Shown: positions 22,115 through 31,026 of the stretch, piece after piece
Layout: each line of letters starts with the position of its first letter
Numbering within the stretch: position 1 is the first letter of the stretch
Made by a program: the position numbers and the translations under genes
NCBI GenBank assembly: GCA_964531675.1
Contig: CAZHFW010000029.1
Span: 1-43,622 of the forward strand
DNA length: 43,622 nt
Direction: 5' to 3'
Source: CAZHFW01 sp964531675
GTDB taxonomy: Bacteria; Planctomycetota; Phycisphaerae; Phycisphaerales; UBA1924
The notes under the pieces: generated by a model
Told to the model about the DNA's origin: nothing
Seen by the model: the letters and a program-made list of their open reading frames with translations, nothing else
Databases searched by the model: none

Positions 22115-23564
22115 AGAAGCAAGCGATGAGTTAGAATCGCAAGCCGACTCGCGTTCACTTCTGGGGTGGTTGAAAGACACGTTCCCAGGATATGTTTACA
22201 AGCCGTTCGCAGATAGACACATCAGGCTCTGGGATTGGCTGGAATCGCTTGTCCCTGGCGTCAAACCTGCACCAAGAGTAGAACCCTGGCCTAGAGGCGG
22301 CGCTAAGTCGACCACGGGCGAGATGGGAGTCTGCCGTGTCGGTTACAAGGGAACCCGCAAGTTCTGCCTTTATGTCTCCAACACCCAGGAGCAAGCAGAC
22401 CTTCACGTTCAGAACATCGCCGATCTCTTCGAGAAGCTGGGGATTGATAGGGCGCTGAACAAGTACGGCCACTCAAAGGGCTGGCGTCGAAACTTACTCA
22501 GGGTTGCGAACGGATTCAACGTTCAGTCATTGGGACTCGACACTGCAAGCCGCGGCATCAAGATCGAAGAGTTCAGGCCTGATCTGATCATCTTTGACGA
22601 CATCGACTCGCAGGACGACAGCCCGAAGACGGTAGACAAGAAGCTCGCTGCAATCAAGTCGGCGATCATTCCGGCAGGATCGAGCGATTGCGCGGTTCTG
22701 TTTCTGCAAAACCTGATCCACGAAGACGGCATCGTCGCTCAACTCTGCGACGACCGGGCAGACTTTCTCCTGGACCGTGAGATCCCAGAGATATCGGTCG
22801 CCGTCGAGAATCTCGAAGTCGAAGCAGTCGATCGTGGCGATGGCCGCAAAGTCTGGAAGATCGTAGGCGGAACCCCAACGTGGGAAGGGCAGGACTTAGA
22901 GGTTTGCGAGCGGCAAATCAACGAATGGGGACTGAAAACCTTTCTGCGAGAGGCTCAGCACGAAGTCGCCCAGGCGGACGGGTACTTCTTCGATTACAAG
23001 CGGTTCGAGATTATCGACGAGCTGCCAGAAGATCAAGAACTGCGGTTCTCGTTGGCTTTCGATCTTGCGGGCACCGAAGGCGGTGGCGACTACACCTGCT
23101 GGGTTCTGATGGCGCAGGGAAAGAACGGTGTCATCTATGTGGTCGACGTCTTTCGAAAGCAGATAGGAAGCGATAAGGTTCGGGCTGAGATTCACACTAA
23201 GACCGCGCTCTTTGCAAATCAGTACCCGAAACAGCACGTTCACCTTCCGCAAGATCCAGGGCAGGCGGGCAAGGACCAAGCCGATCAATTCCGGTCGATG
23301 CTTGCTCCATATAAAGACCGCATCAGGTTGAAGGTTGAACCCTGCAATGGCTCTAAAGCGACACGTGCGGCAGGCTATGCGGAGTCTGTCAACGCGGGCA
23401 ACGTAAAGCTACTCAAAAGCGACTGGAACCACGAATTCATCCAAGAGCACCGCAAATTCCGCGAAGACGAAGAGCACGAGTACGACGATCAGGTGGACGC
23501 CGCAGCCGACGCCTTTAACGAGCTTGCGATCAAGCCTCGCCAGATTGAACTCACGATTTACTAA
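21993..23564 (+). CDS. terL: Terminase large subunit
   Basis: Encodes 523 residues from ATG 21993; GTG 22023 is an alternative. Walker A is PWPRGGAKST (Lys105), Walker B LIIFDDID (Asp202, Asp203). The nuclease domain shows SLAFDLAGTEGGGDYT (Asp357, Asp366) and EYDDQVDAAADAF near 495-507. It powers DNA entry into the procapsid and cuts the concatemer. The reading frame overlaps the small-subunit gene by 122 bases. Confidence 0.92.
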   Translation: MSSTQARLREVLPKKSELLELWEYLTPQERDDLETIALTLKEASDELESQADSRSLLGWLKDTFPGYVYKPFADRHIRLWDWLESLVPGVKPAPRVEPWPRGGAKSTTGEMGVCRVGYKGTRKFCLYVSNTQEQADLHVQNIADLFEKLGIDRALNKYGHSKGWRRNLLRVANGFNVQSLGLDTASRGIKIEEFRPDLIIFDDIDSQDDSPKTVDKKLAAIKSAIIPAGSSDCAVLFLQNLIHEDGIVAQLCDDRADFLLDREIPEISVAVENLEVEAVDRGDGRKVWKIVGGTPTWEGQDLEVCERQINEWGLKTFLREAQHEVAQADGYFFDYKRFEIIDELPEDQELRFSLAFDLAGTEGGGDYTCWVLMAQGKNGVIYVVDVFRKQIGSDKVRAEIHTKTALFANQYPKQHVHLPQDPGQAGKDQADQFRSMLAPYKDRIRLKVEPCNGSKATRAAGYAESVNAGNVKLLKSDWNHEFIQEHRKFREDEEHEYDDQVDAAADAFNELAIKPRQIELTIY

Positions 23565-23695
23565 TGAGCCACCTCGATTTATTCGGCTACGTGATGATGA
23601 TCGCCTTGGCGCTCTTCGCGGCTTTCCTGCTTGGCCTGGTCGGATGGGTGGCGTTCTGCATCGTTCGCGGCTGGCTCTCAGAGGATTCTAAATGA
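23564..23695 (+). CDS. 43-residue membrane protein between terminase and portal
   Basis: ATG 23564 shares a base with the terminase TAA (TAATG), and the TGA overlaps the portal ATG (ATGA at 23692). The 43 residues are one long hydrophobic segment (YVMMIALALFAAFLLGLVGW...) with a short polar tail. It is real by position and overlap; function unknown. Confidence 0.6.
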   Translation: MSHLDLFGYVMMIALALFAAFLLGLVGWVAFCIVRGWLSEDSK

Positions 23696-24993
23696 GGATT
23701 CAACAACTCGCCCGTCGTGGCTTCAAGTCGGTCTCTCGCGGCTACGGGGGCACGCTGAGCAGTTCCTGGCGTGGAACCCAGAACCTGAGCGGTGGCCGAG
23801 ATTGGAACCGCGAGGCAGGTCTTCGCTACGACAACTCGGTGGTTTATGCGGCGATCATGTACGCCTGTGCGGCGATGTCCGAAGTGGACATCTACGTGCG
23901 AAGGCCGAAAGGCGACGGCACATTTGAGGAGATACCGGATCACCCGATCACCGAGTTACTGAAAAACCCTAACCCGTGGTACGACGGCACGACGCTCATG
24001 TCTGGCTGGATCATCAGCGAACTGGCTGGCCCTGGGTCGTCCTACACGTACAAGCACCGATCGGGAGCGGGCAAGCTGATAGGGCTTGAATACCTGCCTC
24101 ACTTCTCGGTTGCTCCATTTTGGTCTCCGAACTCGGGCAATTTCATCGACTATTACCGGCTCAGCGTCTCAGGCGGCTACATGCAGGTCGATCCGAGCGA
24201 GATGCTTCAGCAACGCTTTGGGCCGATCAACCCTCTGAAGCCTCAGGAGTCGCTTGGCCCGATCGCAGCGGCGATCCAAGAGGTAGTCACAGACAAGCAA
24301 GCGGCGAACTTCGTTCTCACCGTTCTTGCCAATACCGGCGTCACTCCTCACCTGATCAGCCCGGCGCTGAAGGATGGCGACGGTAACGAGATCATTTTTG
24401 GTCCCGATCAAGTCGAACAGATCAACCGGGCATTCTCGGAGAAGATCACTGGCGACAATCGAGGGCGGCCGCTGATCATGCCACTGCCGATCAAGGTGGA
24501 CTCGATCAGTTCGTCACCGGCAGACATGAATCTGGAGGGTATCCGCAACGTAAGCGAGGAGCGCATATGCGCCGTGCTTCGAATACCGCCACTGGTGCTC
24601 AATCTCGGCACAGGTCTCGAGAACACCAACAATCGGGCGAGCGCGAACTCTGCAGCCACTGCCGCGGCTCGGGACTTCGTGAAGCCTTACATGCGCAAGA
24701 AGGCGGCGCAACTCACTCGTGATCTCATCCCAGAGCTAGGCATGCCTGGTGAAGAGGTTGTCTTCCGAATCGAGGCTATCGAAGCCCTTCAAGACGACAA
24801 AACCGAACTGGCCAAAAGGTACGCGATCGCATGTGGCGGTCCATGGATGACACCGAACGAAATCCGACAGAAGGAAGGCGAGGAGCCTATCGAAGGCGGC
24901 GACGATCTTCGTAAAGGCGAGCAGTCGAACCAAGCCGAGACGAACGGCAAGAGCACCCAAGGAAATGACACCAACGAACAATCTGACAATTGA
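23692..24993 (+). CDS. HK97-type portal protein
   Basis: Encodes 433 residues. Typical HK97 portal features: YDNSVVYAAIMYACAAMSEVDIYVRR near the N-terminus, ITELLKNPNPW, and VSEERICAVLRIPPLVLNLGTGLENTNNRASANSAATAAARDFVKPYM. The C-terminal ~35 residues are charged and disordered. It forms the dodecameric ring through which DNA enters. Confidence 0.93.
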   Translation: MRIQQLARRGFKSVSRGYGGTLSSSWRGTQNLSGGRDWNREAGLRYDNSVVYAAIMYACAAMSEVDIYVRRPKGDGTFEEIPDHPITELLKNPNPWYDGTTLMSGWIISELAGPGSSYTYKHRSGAGKLIGLEYLPHFSVAPFWSPNSGNFIDYYRLSVSGGYMQVDPSEMLQQRFGPINPLKPQESLGPIAAAIQEVVTDKQAANFVLTVLANTGVTPHLISPALKDGDGNEIIFGPDQVEQINRAFSEKITGDNRGRPLIMPLPIKVDSISSSPADMNLEGIRNVSEERICAVLRIPPLVLNLGTGLENTNNRASANSAATAAARDFVKPYMRKKAAQLTRDLIPELGMPGEEVVFRIEAIEALQDDKTELAKRYAIACGGPWMTPNEIRQKEGEEPIEGGDDLRKGEQSNQAETNGKSTQGNDTNEQSDN

Positions 24994-26119
24994 TGTCCTC
25001 CACCATTGCCCTCATTGGGCGATCGAGGAGGCGGCAGCGCGTCAAATCTGGAGGATTCTCCAGAGCACCGACGCGACGGCGCATCGTGCTGAGTTCCAGG
25101 CTGCCAGAGGCCAAGGGTACTCGGAGGCCGATCCCTACGAAGTCCGAAACGGCGTCGCGGTGATTCCCATCAGTGGGCCAATGACCAAGCAACCGACGTC
25201 GTTCAGCGGCGGATGCTCCACCGTGATGACGAGAAGGGCGATTCGCCAGGCGGTCAGCGATGAGGACGTCAAGGCCATCGTGCTTGCGATCGACTCGCCA
25301 GGCGGCTCGGTAGCGGGTACTGGCGATCTTGCCGCCGACGTTCTTGCCGCCACAAAGTCCAAGCCATGCTATGCGTTCGTCGAGGACTCGTGCTGCTCCG
25401 CCGCTTACTGGGTGGCGAGCCAATGCACGAAGATCTTTGCCAACGCGACGGCAATCGTCGGATCGATCGGAACCTACATGGTGCTGGACGATCAATCCAG
25501 GCGGTACGAGAACGCTGGCATCAACGTCCATGTGATCAGCACCGGCAAGTACAAGGGCGCGGGCGTGGAAGGCGCGAAGATCACCGACGAGCAGCTCGCC
25601 GAGTATCAGCGCACGGTGAACGATCTGAACTCGCATTTTCTTGCCGCAGTCGCATCCGGCCGGCGTATGAAGCGATCGGCAGTCGAAGCGGTCGCAGACG
25701 GGCGCGTCCACGTCGGGCAAGAGGCTATGAACCTTGGCCTGATCGATGGGCTATCGAGCTTCGACGATCTGATCATCAGTTTGGCAAGGGGCGGCAAGAG
25801 GCCCTGCGCCATCAAATCCGATTTCGCTACAGAGACGGAGCCGCTTATCGGTTCGACTTTGGAGCAAGCCCTCGATTCGGCGCTTATCGCCGTGGAAGGG
25901 ATCGCCGAGCGACTTGCCGAGGTGAAAGACCTTCGTGAATCGCAAGGCCGCTGCTTCAGCCCTGAGCGGTTGCAGCAGGCGCAGGGCCTGAGCGAACGGC
26001 TTACCCAAGTTGTAAGCGAGTGCGCGGCTCTTAGTTCCGAAACCCGACAGGTCGACGATCTCATGGCTCGGTTATCCGAGTCCATCGAGCTTGCCGAGCT
26101 GTCCATGGCAACCAATTGA
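24965..26119 (+). CDS. S49-family (SppA/ClpP-like) prohead protease
   Basis: Encodes 384 residues. VAVIPISGPMT, AIVLAIDSPGGSVAGT, then EDSCCSAAYWVAS with nucleophile Ser145, and TGKYKGAG with the catalytic lysine (Lys195 or Lys197) form the S49 fold used as phage head protease. The C-terminal ~100 residues are coiled coil and could act as scaffold. It overlaps the portal gene by 29 bases, with AAGGAA before the ATG. Confidence 0.88.
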   Translation: MTPTNNLTIDVLHHCPHWAIEEAAARQIWRILQSTDATAHRAEFQAARGQGYSEADPYEVRNGVAVIPISGPMTKQPTSFSGGCSTVMTRRAIRQAVSDEDVKAIVLAIDSPGGSVAGTGDLAADVLAATKSKPCYAFVEDSCCSAAYWVASQCTKIFANATAIVGSIGTYMVLDDQSRRYENAGINVHVISTGKYKGAGVEGAKITDEQLAEYQRTVNDLNSHFLAAVASGRRMKRSAVEAVADGRVHVGQEAMNLGLIDGLSSFDDLIISLARGGKRPCAIKSDFATETEPLIGSTLEQALDSALIAVEGIAERLAEVKDLRESQGRCFSPERLQQAQGLSERLTQVVSECAALSSETRQVDDLMARLSESIELAELSMATN

Positions 26120-26133
26120 AAGACGAGGGAAAA

Positions 26134-27480
26134 ATGAACCCAACTGTAAAGCGACTGCACGATGAGATGCAGTCCCTCATCAATGAGGCCAAGTCGATCC
26201 AGGCGAAGGAGTCCAAGGATTCCCGAGACGTGGAGCGAGCCGAGGCCATTCCAGGCGAAATCGCGGCTATTCAGCAGCAGATCGCAAACGAGCAGAACCT
26301 GTCCAAGGCAATCGCAGAGGCGGATACGTTCCTGAACGGCATGGGCAAGATGCAATCCATCGCATCGAGCGCAATCGTCGACAAGGACGAATCCTTCAAA
26401 GCAATCGCCAACTCCCGCCATACGGCTCGGCATCTGATGTCGGTCGGCATGGCCTCCGAAGATGCCAAGAAGCTCGGCTACCGCATGGGCATGTTCGTTC
26501 GAGCGGCAATGGGCAAGGCTGATGGCCTTCGATTCTGCCGCGACAACGGAATCCCTCTTGCCGGCCACACGGAAGGCATCAACGAAGAGGGTGGATTCCT
26601 GGTGCTCCCAGAATTCGAGCAGGCGCTCATTCTCCTTCGTGAGAAGTACGGCGTCTTTCGCTCGAATGCTCGGTACACCCCAATGGGATCCGAGACTCAC
26701 AGCCGGTTGCGACAGACGCAAGGGCTGACTGCCTACTTCGTGGATGAAGAGGACTCGATCACCGAATCCAAGATGAAGTGGGACCGTGTGACCCTCACCG
26801 CTAAGAAGGTCGCCATTTTGGCGAAGTACAGCGGGGAGCTTGGCCAGGACGGGGTCATCAACCTTGGCGACACGTTTGCCGGGGAAGCGGCCTACGCTTT
26901 TGCCAAGAAGGAGGACGAGTGCGGCTTCATCGGAGACGGCACGTCCACCTACGGGCGCATGGTCGGCGTCACCCAGCGGCTCTACGATGTCTTCACCACT
27001 GCCGGTGGTACGGGCCTCGTGCTTGGCGCAGGAAACGCTTACAGCGAGTTGACGATCGCCAACTTCTACTCGGTGGCGGCGGCGCTTCCACTGTACGCAG
27101 AAGCCAATGCCAAGTGGTATTGCTCCAAGGCGTTCTTCGAGGGCGTCATGAAGCCACTCGCTTTGGCGGCTGGCGGCGTTCCTGCCGCTGAGATCATCAA
27201 CGGGGTAGCGCGTCGATTCCTTGGATTCGATGTCGAGCTTGCCCAGTCGATGCCGACGACTGCCGCGAACTCTCAGGTTCCGGTCGTCTTTGGCGATCTG
27301 GGACTCGCCGCTGAGTTCGGGGACCGCATGCAGACGAGCATCGCGGCTTCCGAGCACATCGAGTTCAACAAGGACATCACCCAGGTTCGAGCGATCCAGC
27401 GATTCGACATCAACGTCCACGACGTTGGAGCGACTGGCACTGCCGGTCCGGTCGTTGGCCTCATCATGGCGGCTTCGTAA
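26134..27480 (+). CDS. HK97-fold major capsid protein with delta domain
   Basis: Encodes 448 residues from ATG 26134 (ACGAGGG upstream; a TTG six codons earlier is less likely). Residues 1-75 are a charged coiled coil like the HK97 delta/scaffold domain. The capsid domain follows from about 120: EGGFLVLPEFEQALILL, KVAILAKYSGELGQDGV and FIGDGTSTYGRMVGVTQ are typical. The coiled coil is probably cut off by the upstream protease. Confidence 0.92.
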   Translation: MNPTVKRLHDEMQSLINEAKSIQAKESKDSRDVERAEAIPGEIAAIQQQIANEQNLSKAIAEADTFLNGMGKMQSIASSAIVDKDESFKAIANSRHTARHLMSVGMASEDAKKLGYRMGMFVRAAMGKADGLRFCRDNGIPLAGHTEGINEEGGFLVLPEFEQALILLREKYGVFRSNARYTPMGSETHSRLRQTQGLTAYFVDEEDSITESKMKWDRVTLTAKKVAILAKYSGELGQDGVINLGDTFAGEAAYAFAKKEDECGFIGDGTSTYGRMVGVTQRLYDVFTTAGGTGLVLGAGNAYSELTIANFYSVAAALPLYAEANAKWYCSKAFFEGVMKPLALAAGGVPAAEIINGVARRFLGFDVELAQSMPTTAANSQVPVVFGDLGLAAEFGDRMQTSIAASEHIEFNKDITQVRAIQRFDINVHDVGATGTAGPVVGLIMAAS

Positions 27481-27506
27481 GACCGGAGGGTCTGACTTGA
27501 AATCTT

Positions 27507-27527
27507 GGCCCGGATAGGTTCCGGGCC
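27507..27527 (+). other. Stem-loop after the capsid gene
   Basis: GGCCCGGA (27507-27514), loop TAGGT, TCCGGGCC (27520-27527), eight perfect pairs, not followed by a T run. It probably stabilises or partially separates the capsid mRNA rather than ending transcription. Confidence 0.55.
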
Positions 27528-27542
27528 TTCGAGGAGAATCAC

Positions 27543-28004
27543 GTGATCACTGCACTAGATCAGAAGATCATCGCCATCACCCCTCCGGGCGCGATCGTAG
27601 ACAACGCTTCGTTGACTACGGCATCGATCGACACGAAGGGTTACGACTGGTGCGATATCTACTTGCTCATTGGAGCGACGGACATCGCCATGGCGGCTCT
27701 CAAGCTGCAAGAGTCGGACACGGACGGCAGCTACGCCGACATCACCGGGGCCACCTTCAACGGTGGAACCATGAGCGACGGCAACACGGCCGCCCTTCCT
27801 GCCGCCTCAGGCGCGACGGGAGACAACACGTTCCACGCCTTCCGGGTCAACCTCAAGGGCCGCAAGCGGTACCTCGATCTGGTTGCCACCGGTGGCGACG
27901 GAGCTGCTGGCGCGTACTTCGTCGCCATTGCAGTTCTCAGCCGGGCGAAGCAGGTCCCTGCAACCATGTCCACTCGCGGCTTGGCCCAGGAAATCTTCGT
28001 CTAG
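27543..28004 (+). CDS. Head-associated structural protein
   Basis: Encodes 153 residues from GTG 27543 with GAGGAG upstream. Beta-rich, with DWCDIYLLIGATDIAMAALKLQESDTDGSYADI, typical of small proteins encoded next to HK97-type capsids and thought to decorate the head or act in the connector. Function is inferred from place and composition. Confidence 0.65.
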   Translation: MITALDQKIIAITPPGAIVDNASLTTASIDTKGYDWCDIYLLIGATDIAMAALKLQESDTDGSYADITGATFNGGTMSDGNTAALPAASGATGDNTFHAFRVNLKGRKRYLDLVATGGDGAAGAYFVAIAVLSRAKQVPATMSTRGLAQEIFV

Positions 28005-28006
28005 CC

Positions 28007-28231
28007 ATGGCACGGCTGAAATTGCTTCAGCCGCATAACGGACTCCCTGCCGGTTCCACAATCGAGGTTCCGGCAGTGGAGGCTTCCCAGCTTGCTCTTA
28101 TGCGCATCGGCGTCCTGCTGAGCGCACTGGAGCCTGCAGCGGCAATCACCGAACCGACACCGGAGTCAGAAACGGCTCCCGAACCTAAGCCAAGGGCCAC
28201 AAAGCCTAAGGCGACTTCCAAGAAGAAGTAA
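28007..28231 (+). CDS. Small head protein with basic disordered tail
   Basis: Encodes 74 residues. The first ~40 (LLQPHNGLPAGSTIEVPAVEASQLALMRIGV) match small capsid-neighbour proteins of siphoviruses; the tail is rich in Pro, Glu and Lys and ends KATSKKK. Its stop overlaps the next ATG (TAATG). Confidence 0.6.
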   Translation: MARLKLLQPHNGLPAGSTIEVPAVEASQLALMRIGVLLSALEPAAAITEPTPESETAPEPKPRATKPKATSKKK

Positions 28232-28899
28232 TGAACTACACTGCCTACCCGGATGGCAACGATGTCATCGAACTGCTGAAATCGGCGGAGATCGATGCTT
28301 GCGGAATGGACCTGTCGGTCTATGCGGACGATGCCGTTGCTATCTGGGAGCAGGAGACCGGTTACAAGCCGTTCTTCCAGACTTCCGAGGCCGACGTCGA
28401 CTTCTACTTCGATCCCCCAGGACCTAACCGAAGGCATGAGACCAGAGGCGGCGCGAAGCTGCTTGAGCTTGCCAGAGGATTCGTCTCCATCGCATCCGTA
28501 ACCGTTGGGATTACCCCGGACGATGCAGTCGGAGAAGAACTCACCGCAGGGGACGATTACCGACTTTTGCCATACAACGCGGTTGCCGATTCCGTTCCTT
28601 ACACCGCGATCGAATTCACCGTCAATCGCTGGGGCCCGCCCAGGAGCATCAAAGTCTCGGGTCTGCCGGGCTACTGCGCCACGGAGATCCCAGCGGACGC
28701 ATGGAACGCCATCCGAAAGCTGGCGGCGAGCTTGGCGTCGACTGCGATCAAGGAGGGACTCAGCCAAGGCATGATCGAGTTCTCCGAAGACGACGTGAAA
28801 GAGCGGTACTCCATCGAGCTGATCGCCAAGTTTGGTTCCACGTGGAACAATGAGGCGCGTCGGGTTATGCGACGGTACACCCTGATGACGAGGTATTGA
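28231..28899 (+). CDS. Head-tail connector (gp6-like) protein
   Basis: Encodes 222 residues. A helical N-terminus (DVIELLKSAEID... YADDAVAIWEQETGYKPFF), a beta middle and C-terminal helices (AWNAIRKLAASLASTAIKEGLS) fit the connector or adaptor proteins that sit under the portal. Assigned mainly by position and pattern. Confidence 0.65.
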   Translation: MNYTAYPDGNDVIELLKSAEIDACGMDLSVYADDAVAIWEQETGYKPFFQTSEADVDFYFDPPGPNRRHETRGGAKLLELARGFVSIASVTVGITPDDAVGEELTAGDDYRLLPYNAVADSVPYTAIEFTVNRWGPPRSIKVSGLPGYCATEIPADAWNAIRKLAASLASTAIKEGLSQGMIEFSEDDVKERYSIELIAKFGSTWNNEARRVMRRYTLMTRY

Positions 28900-28905
28900 T
28901 GAAGC

Positions 28906-29050
28906 CTACTGGCGTCAATAAGCTACAAGTTAGATGGTTTTTGCTGACGCCAGTAGAAACTCAGAGAATTTACCGGCTCCGGTAAAATCTCAATTCTTGA
29001 GGCCCACCAGGGGTAAGAACAATTGTCTTACCCTTTTCAACTTTGAAGTT
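28906..29050. promoter_or_regulatory. Cluster of inverted repeats before the glycosyltransferase gene
   Basis: Four palindromes stand in 145 bases: CTACTGGCGTCA/TGACGCCAGTAG (28906-28917, 28945-28956; 12 pairs, 27-base spacer); TTTACCGG-CT-CCGGTAAA (28969-28986); GGGTAAGA/TCTTACCC (29011-29018, 29026-29033) followed by TTTT, terminator-like; and AACTT-TG-AAGTT (29039-29050). They insulate the gene at 29059 from the head operon. Confidence 0.7.
29011..29037 (+). terminator. Terminator-like hairpin before the moron
   Basis: GGGTAAGA and TCTTACCC pair over a seven-base loop, followed by TTTT. It is short and AT-rich, so termination may be partial. Confidence 0.5.
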
Positions 29051-29058
29051 AAAAACCT

Positions 29059-30309
29059 ATGGAACCTACGGCGAACGACCTCTATCTCTCGTGCCTTGGC
29101 ATCATGCAGGCCAAGCGATACGCCGAGGCGATTCCAGCCCTTCAAGAATTCCTGCAATACGATCCGTCTCATGCAGACGCTAGATTCAACTTAGGAGTAG
29201 CTCTCGCTCACACGAAAGACATGGTAGGAGCTAGGGCCGAACTATCAAAGGGGCTGGCATTCAAGCCTCACAACCCAGATATCCTCACCGTTCTGGGGGG
29301 CATTCTGATCCAGCAGGGCGAATATCAGCAGGCGCTCAAGTGCTTGGACAAGGCCCTGGCAGTAGCTCCAGATAAGCCGTCTGCCAGATGGAACAGGGCG
29401 TCGGCCAATCTCACTCTCGGCAACTGGGAACAGGGCTGGAAGGACTACGAATTCGGGATCGTCAACTGTATGCGACCCGTGAGGACGCTTCTGCCGAAGT
29501 GGGACGGGAAGCCAAGCATCGGGCAGCATGTTCTCGTTTACTCCGAGCAAGGATTTGGAGACACGATCTGGGCAAGCAAGATGCTTCCCATGCTCCAAAA
29601 GATGGGAGTGAGTTTTACGCTCGAAGTGCAAGAGCCGCTTGTGTCGCTCATGCAGGCGAGCGGTTACCCGGTAGTCGCTCAACCTACTGATAATTCGATG
29701 GCAGTGGAAGCAGACTGTGCCATCAGCCTCATGAGCCTTCCGCGAGTGCTGGGATTGCGCAGCGACGGGGACGTTCCCAATGAACCGTACTTGAAAGCCG
29801 ATCAAGCCTTGGTCTCCACTTACAAGGAGGCATTGCCAAAAGACAGGCGAGTCGGGATCGCATGGCAGGGACGGGCATCGCACGACAACGACGCATTCAG
29901 GTCCATCAAGCCTGAGGAGCTATCGCCACTCGCTGGAATTCGGTTCTTAGGGCTCCAGAAGGGATCTGAGAATTACGCACGGTTGCCGCATGGCATGGAC
30001 GTGCTCGACTTCGGAGACTGCCTAGCCGACTTCTCGGTAACCGCTGCGATCATCGAGAATTTGGACCTGGTTGTGACCGTGGATACCGCGGTCGCCCATC
30101 TTGCGGGAGCATTGAATAAGCCGACGATTCTCATGCTTCCGAAGTACATCGACTTTCGTTGGCGCGATTACACCGATTCATGCCCCTGGTATCCATCGAT
30201 CCGCATCGTCCGGCAGAAAGAGCAAGGAGACTGGTCGACGGTGCTCGATCGAGTGGCATTTGAACTATACGGGCACCGTGAGGAGATTTATGGCACGACC
30301 ATTCACTAA
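29059..30309 (+). CDS. TPR protein with glycosyltransferase-9-like domain
   Basis: Encodes 416 residues. Residues ~8-140 hold TPR units (AEAIPALQEFLQYDPSHADARFNLGVAL and two more). The C-terminal part matches the bacterial TPR-plus-glycosyltransferase type: SEQGFGDTIWASKMLPML, RVGIAWQGRASHDNDAFRS, VDTAVAHLAGALNKPTILMLP and DSCPWYPSIRIVRQKEQGDW. It probably transfers a sugar to a virion or surface component. No Shine-Dalgarno. It is unusual between connector genes, a likely moron. Confidence 0.85.
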   Translation: MEPTANDLYLSCLGIMQAKRYAEAIPALQEFLQYDPSHADARFNLGVALAHTKDMVGARAELSKGLAFKPHNPDILTVLGGILIQQGEYQQALKCLDKALAVAPDKPSARWNRASANLTLGNWEQGWKDYEFGIVNCMRPVRTLLPKWDGKPSIGQHVLVYSEQGFGDTIWASKMLPMLQKMGVSFTLEVQEPLVSLMQASGYPVVAQPTDNSMAVEADCAISLMSLPRVLGLRSDGDVPNEPYLKADQALVSTYKEALPKDRRVGIAWQGRASHDNDAFRSIKPEELSPLAGIRFLGLQKGSENYARLPHGMDVLDFGDCLADFSVTAAIIENLDLVVTVDTAVAHLAGALNKPTILMLPKYIDFRWRDYTDSCPWYPSIRIVRQKEQGDWSTVLDRVAFELYGHREEIYGTTIH

Positions 30310-30640
30310 AGAGCTTTTCGAAGGCTCTCAGTTGACATTCAACGGCGAGATAGGCGATTGGTTCTTAGTCAAAACGGCGATATCGCTTGAGGCAAAAACG
30401 GAGACCGTTCTTCATGCCAGCGTGAGGGCTGATACGACGCTCCCAACTGGCAGGCGAAAGGTGTTCACGGAACTGCAAGTGATCCCCTCTCGCAAGGGAA
30501 ATACGATTTCCGTGGGGCCATGCAGCGTGGCTATCCAAAAGCAAGGCGAAACGACCACTCACGAAGGCCACATTCAATACGCCGAAGAGATGGACGGTTG
30601 GTTCGTGATCGAGTTGGAGTTCTGGATCGATGGCTCTTAA
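30290..30640 (+). CDS. Hypothetical structural protein
   Basis: Encodes 116 residues from ATG 30290, chosen for GAGGAG seven bases upstream; it overlaps the glycosyltransferase by 20 bases. Beta-rich (FNGEIGDWFLVKTAISLEAKTETVLHASVRA). Probably a neck or head-completion component by position. Confidence 0.6.
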   Translation: MARPFTKELFEGSQLTFNGEIGDWFLVKTAISLEAKTETVLHASVRADTTLPTGRRKVFTELQVIPSRKGNTISVGPCSVAIQKQGETTTHEGHIQYAEEMDGWFVIELEFWIDGS

Positions 30641-31022
30641 TCGCAGGCAAAGGCATCTGTACGTCCACGTCTTTCAGACTTACCGAAAGACAAGGGCGGT
30701 AAACGGGGACTGGCTTTGGGCGGTCAATATCGAGAAGCTCCCAGGCTATCTCTTTGCGACCACCAATGCAGACGCTCCGATGGTGGCTGGCCTCCAAAAG
30801 AAGGACTTGTCGATCAGTGAAGACAAGATCCACTTCGACGCGACCCAGGACGTGAGAGGGCAGGACCTGATTCTCAACATCACTCCAGGCCACTCCGACA
30901 ACGGAACCTGGTACGAGATTCTTGGCGAGCCGCGAATCCGCGAGGCAACGAGAACCCGAAATACGAACGTCGGCATGGTGTACATCAATAAGACATCCAA
31001 GCCGCCACTGACCACCGACTAA
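30630..31022 (+). CDS. Head completion / head-tail adaptor-like protein
   Basis: Encodes 130 residues, mostly beta strands, with basic start ALNRRQRHLYVHVFQTYRKT and a pattern (YEILGEPRIREATRTRNTNVGMVYI) like small head-tail joining proteins (SPP1 gp16 type). Overlaps its neighbour by 11 bases. Function inferred. Confidence 0.6.
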   Translation: MALNRRQRHLYVHVFQTYRKTRAVNGDWLWAVNIEKLPGYLFATTNADAPMVAGLQKKDLSISEDKIHFDATQDVRGQDLILNITPGHSDNGTWYEILGEPRIREATRTRNTNVGMVYINKTSKPPLTTD

Positions 31023-31026
31023 GCTC

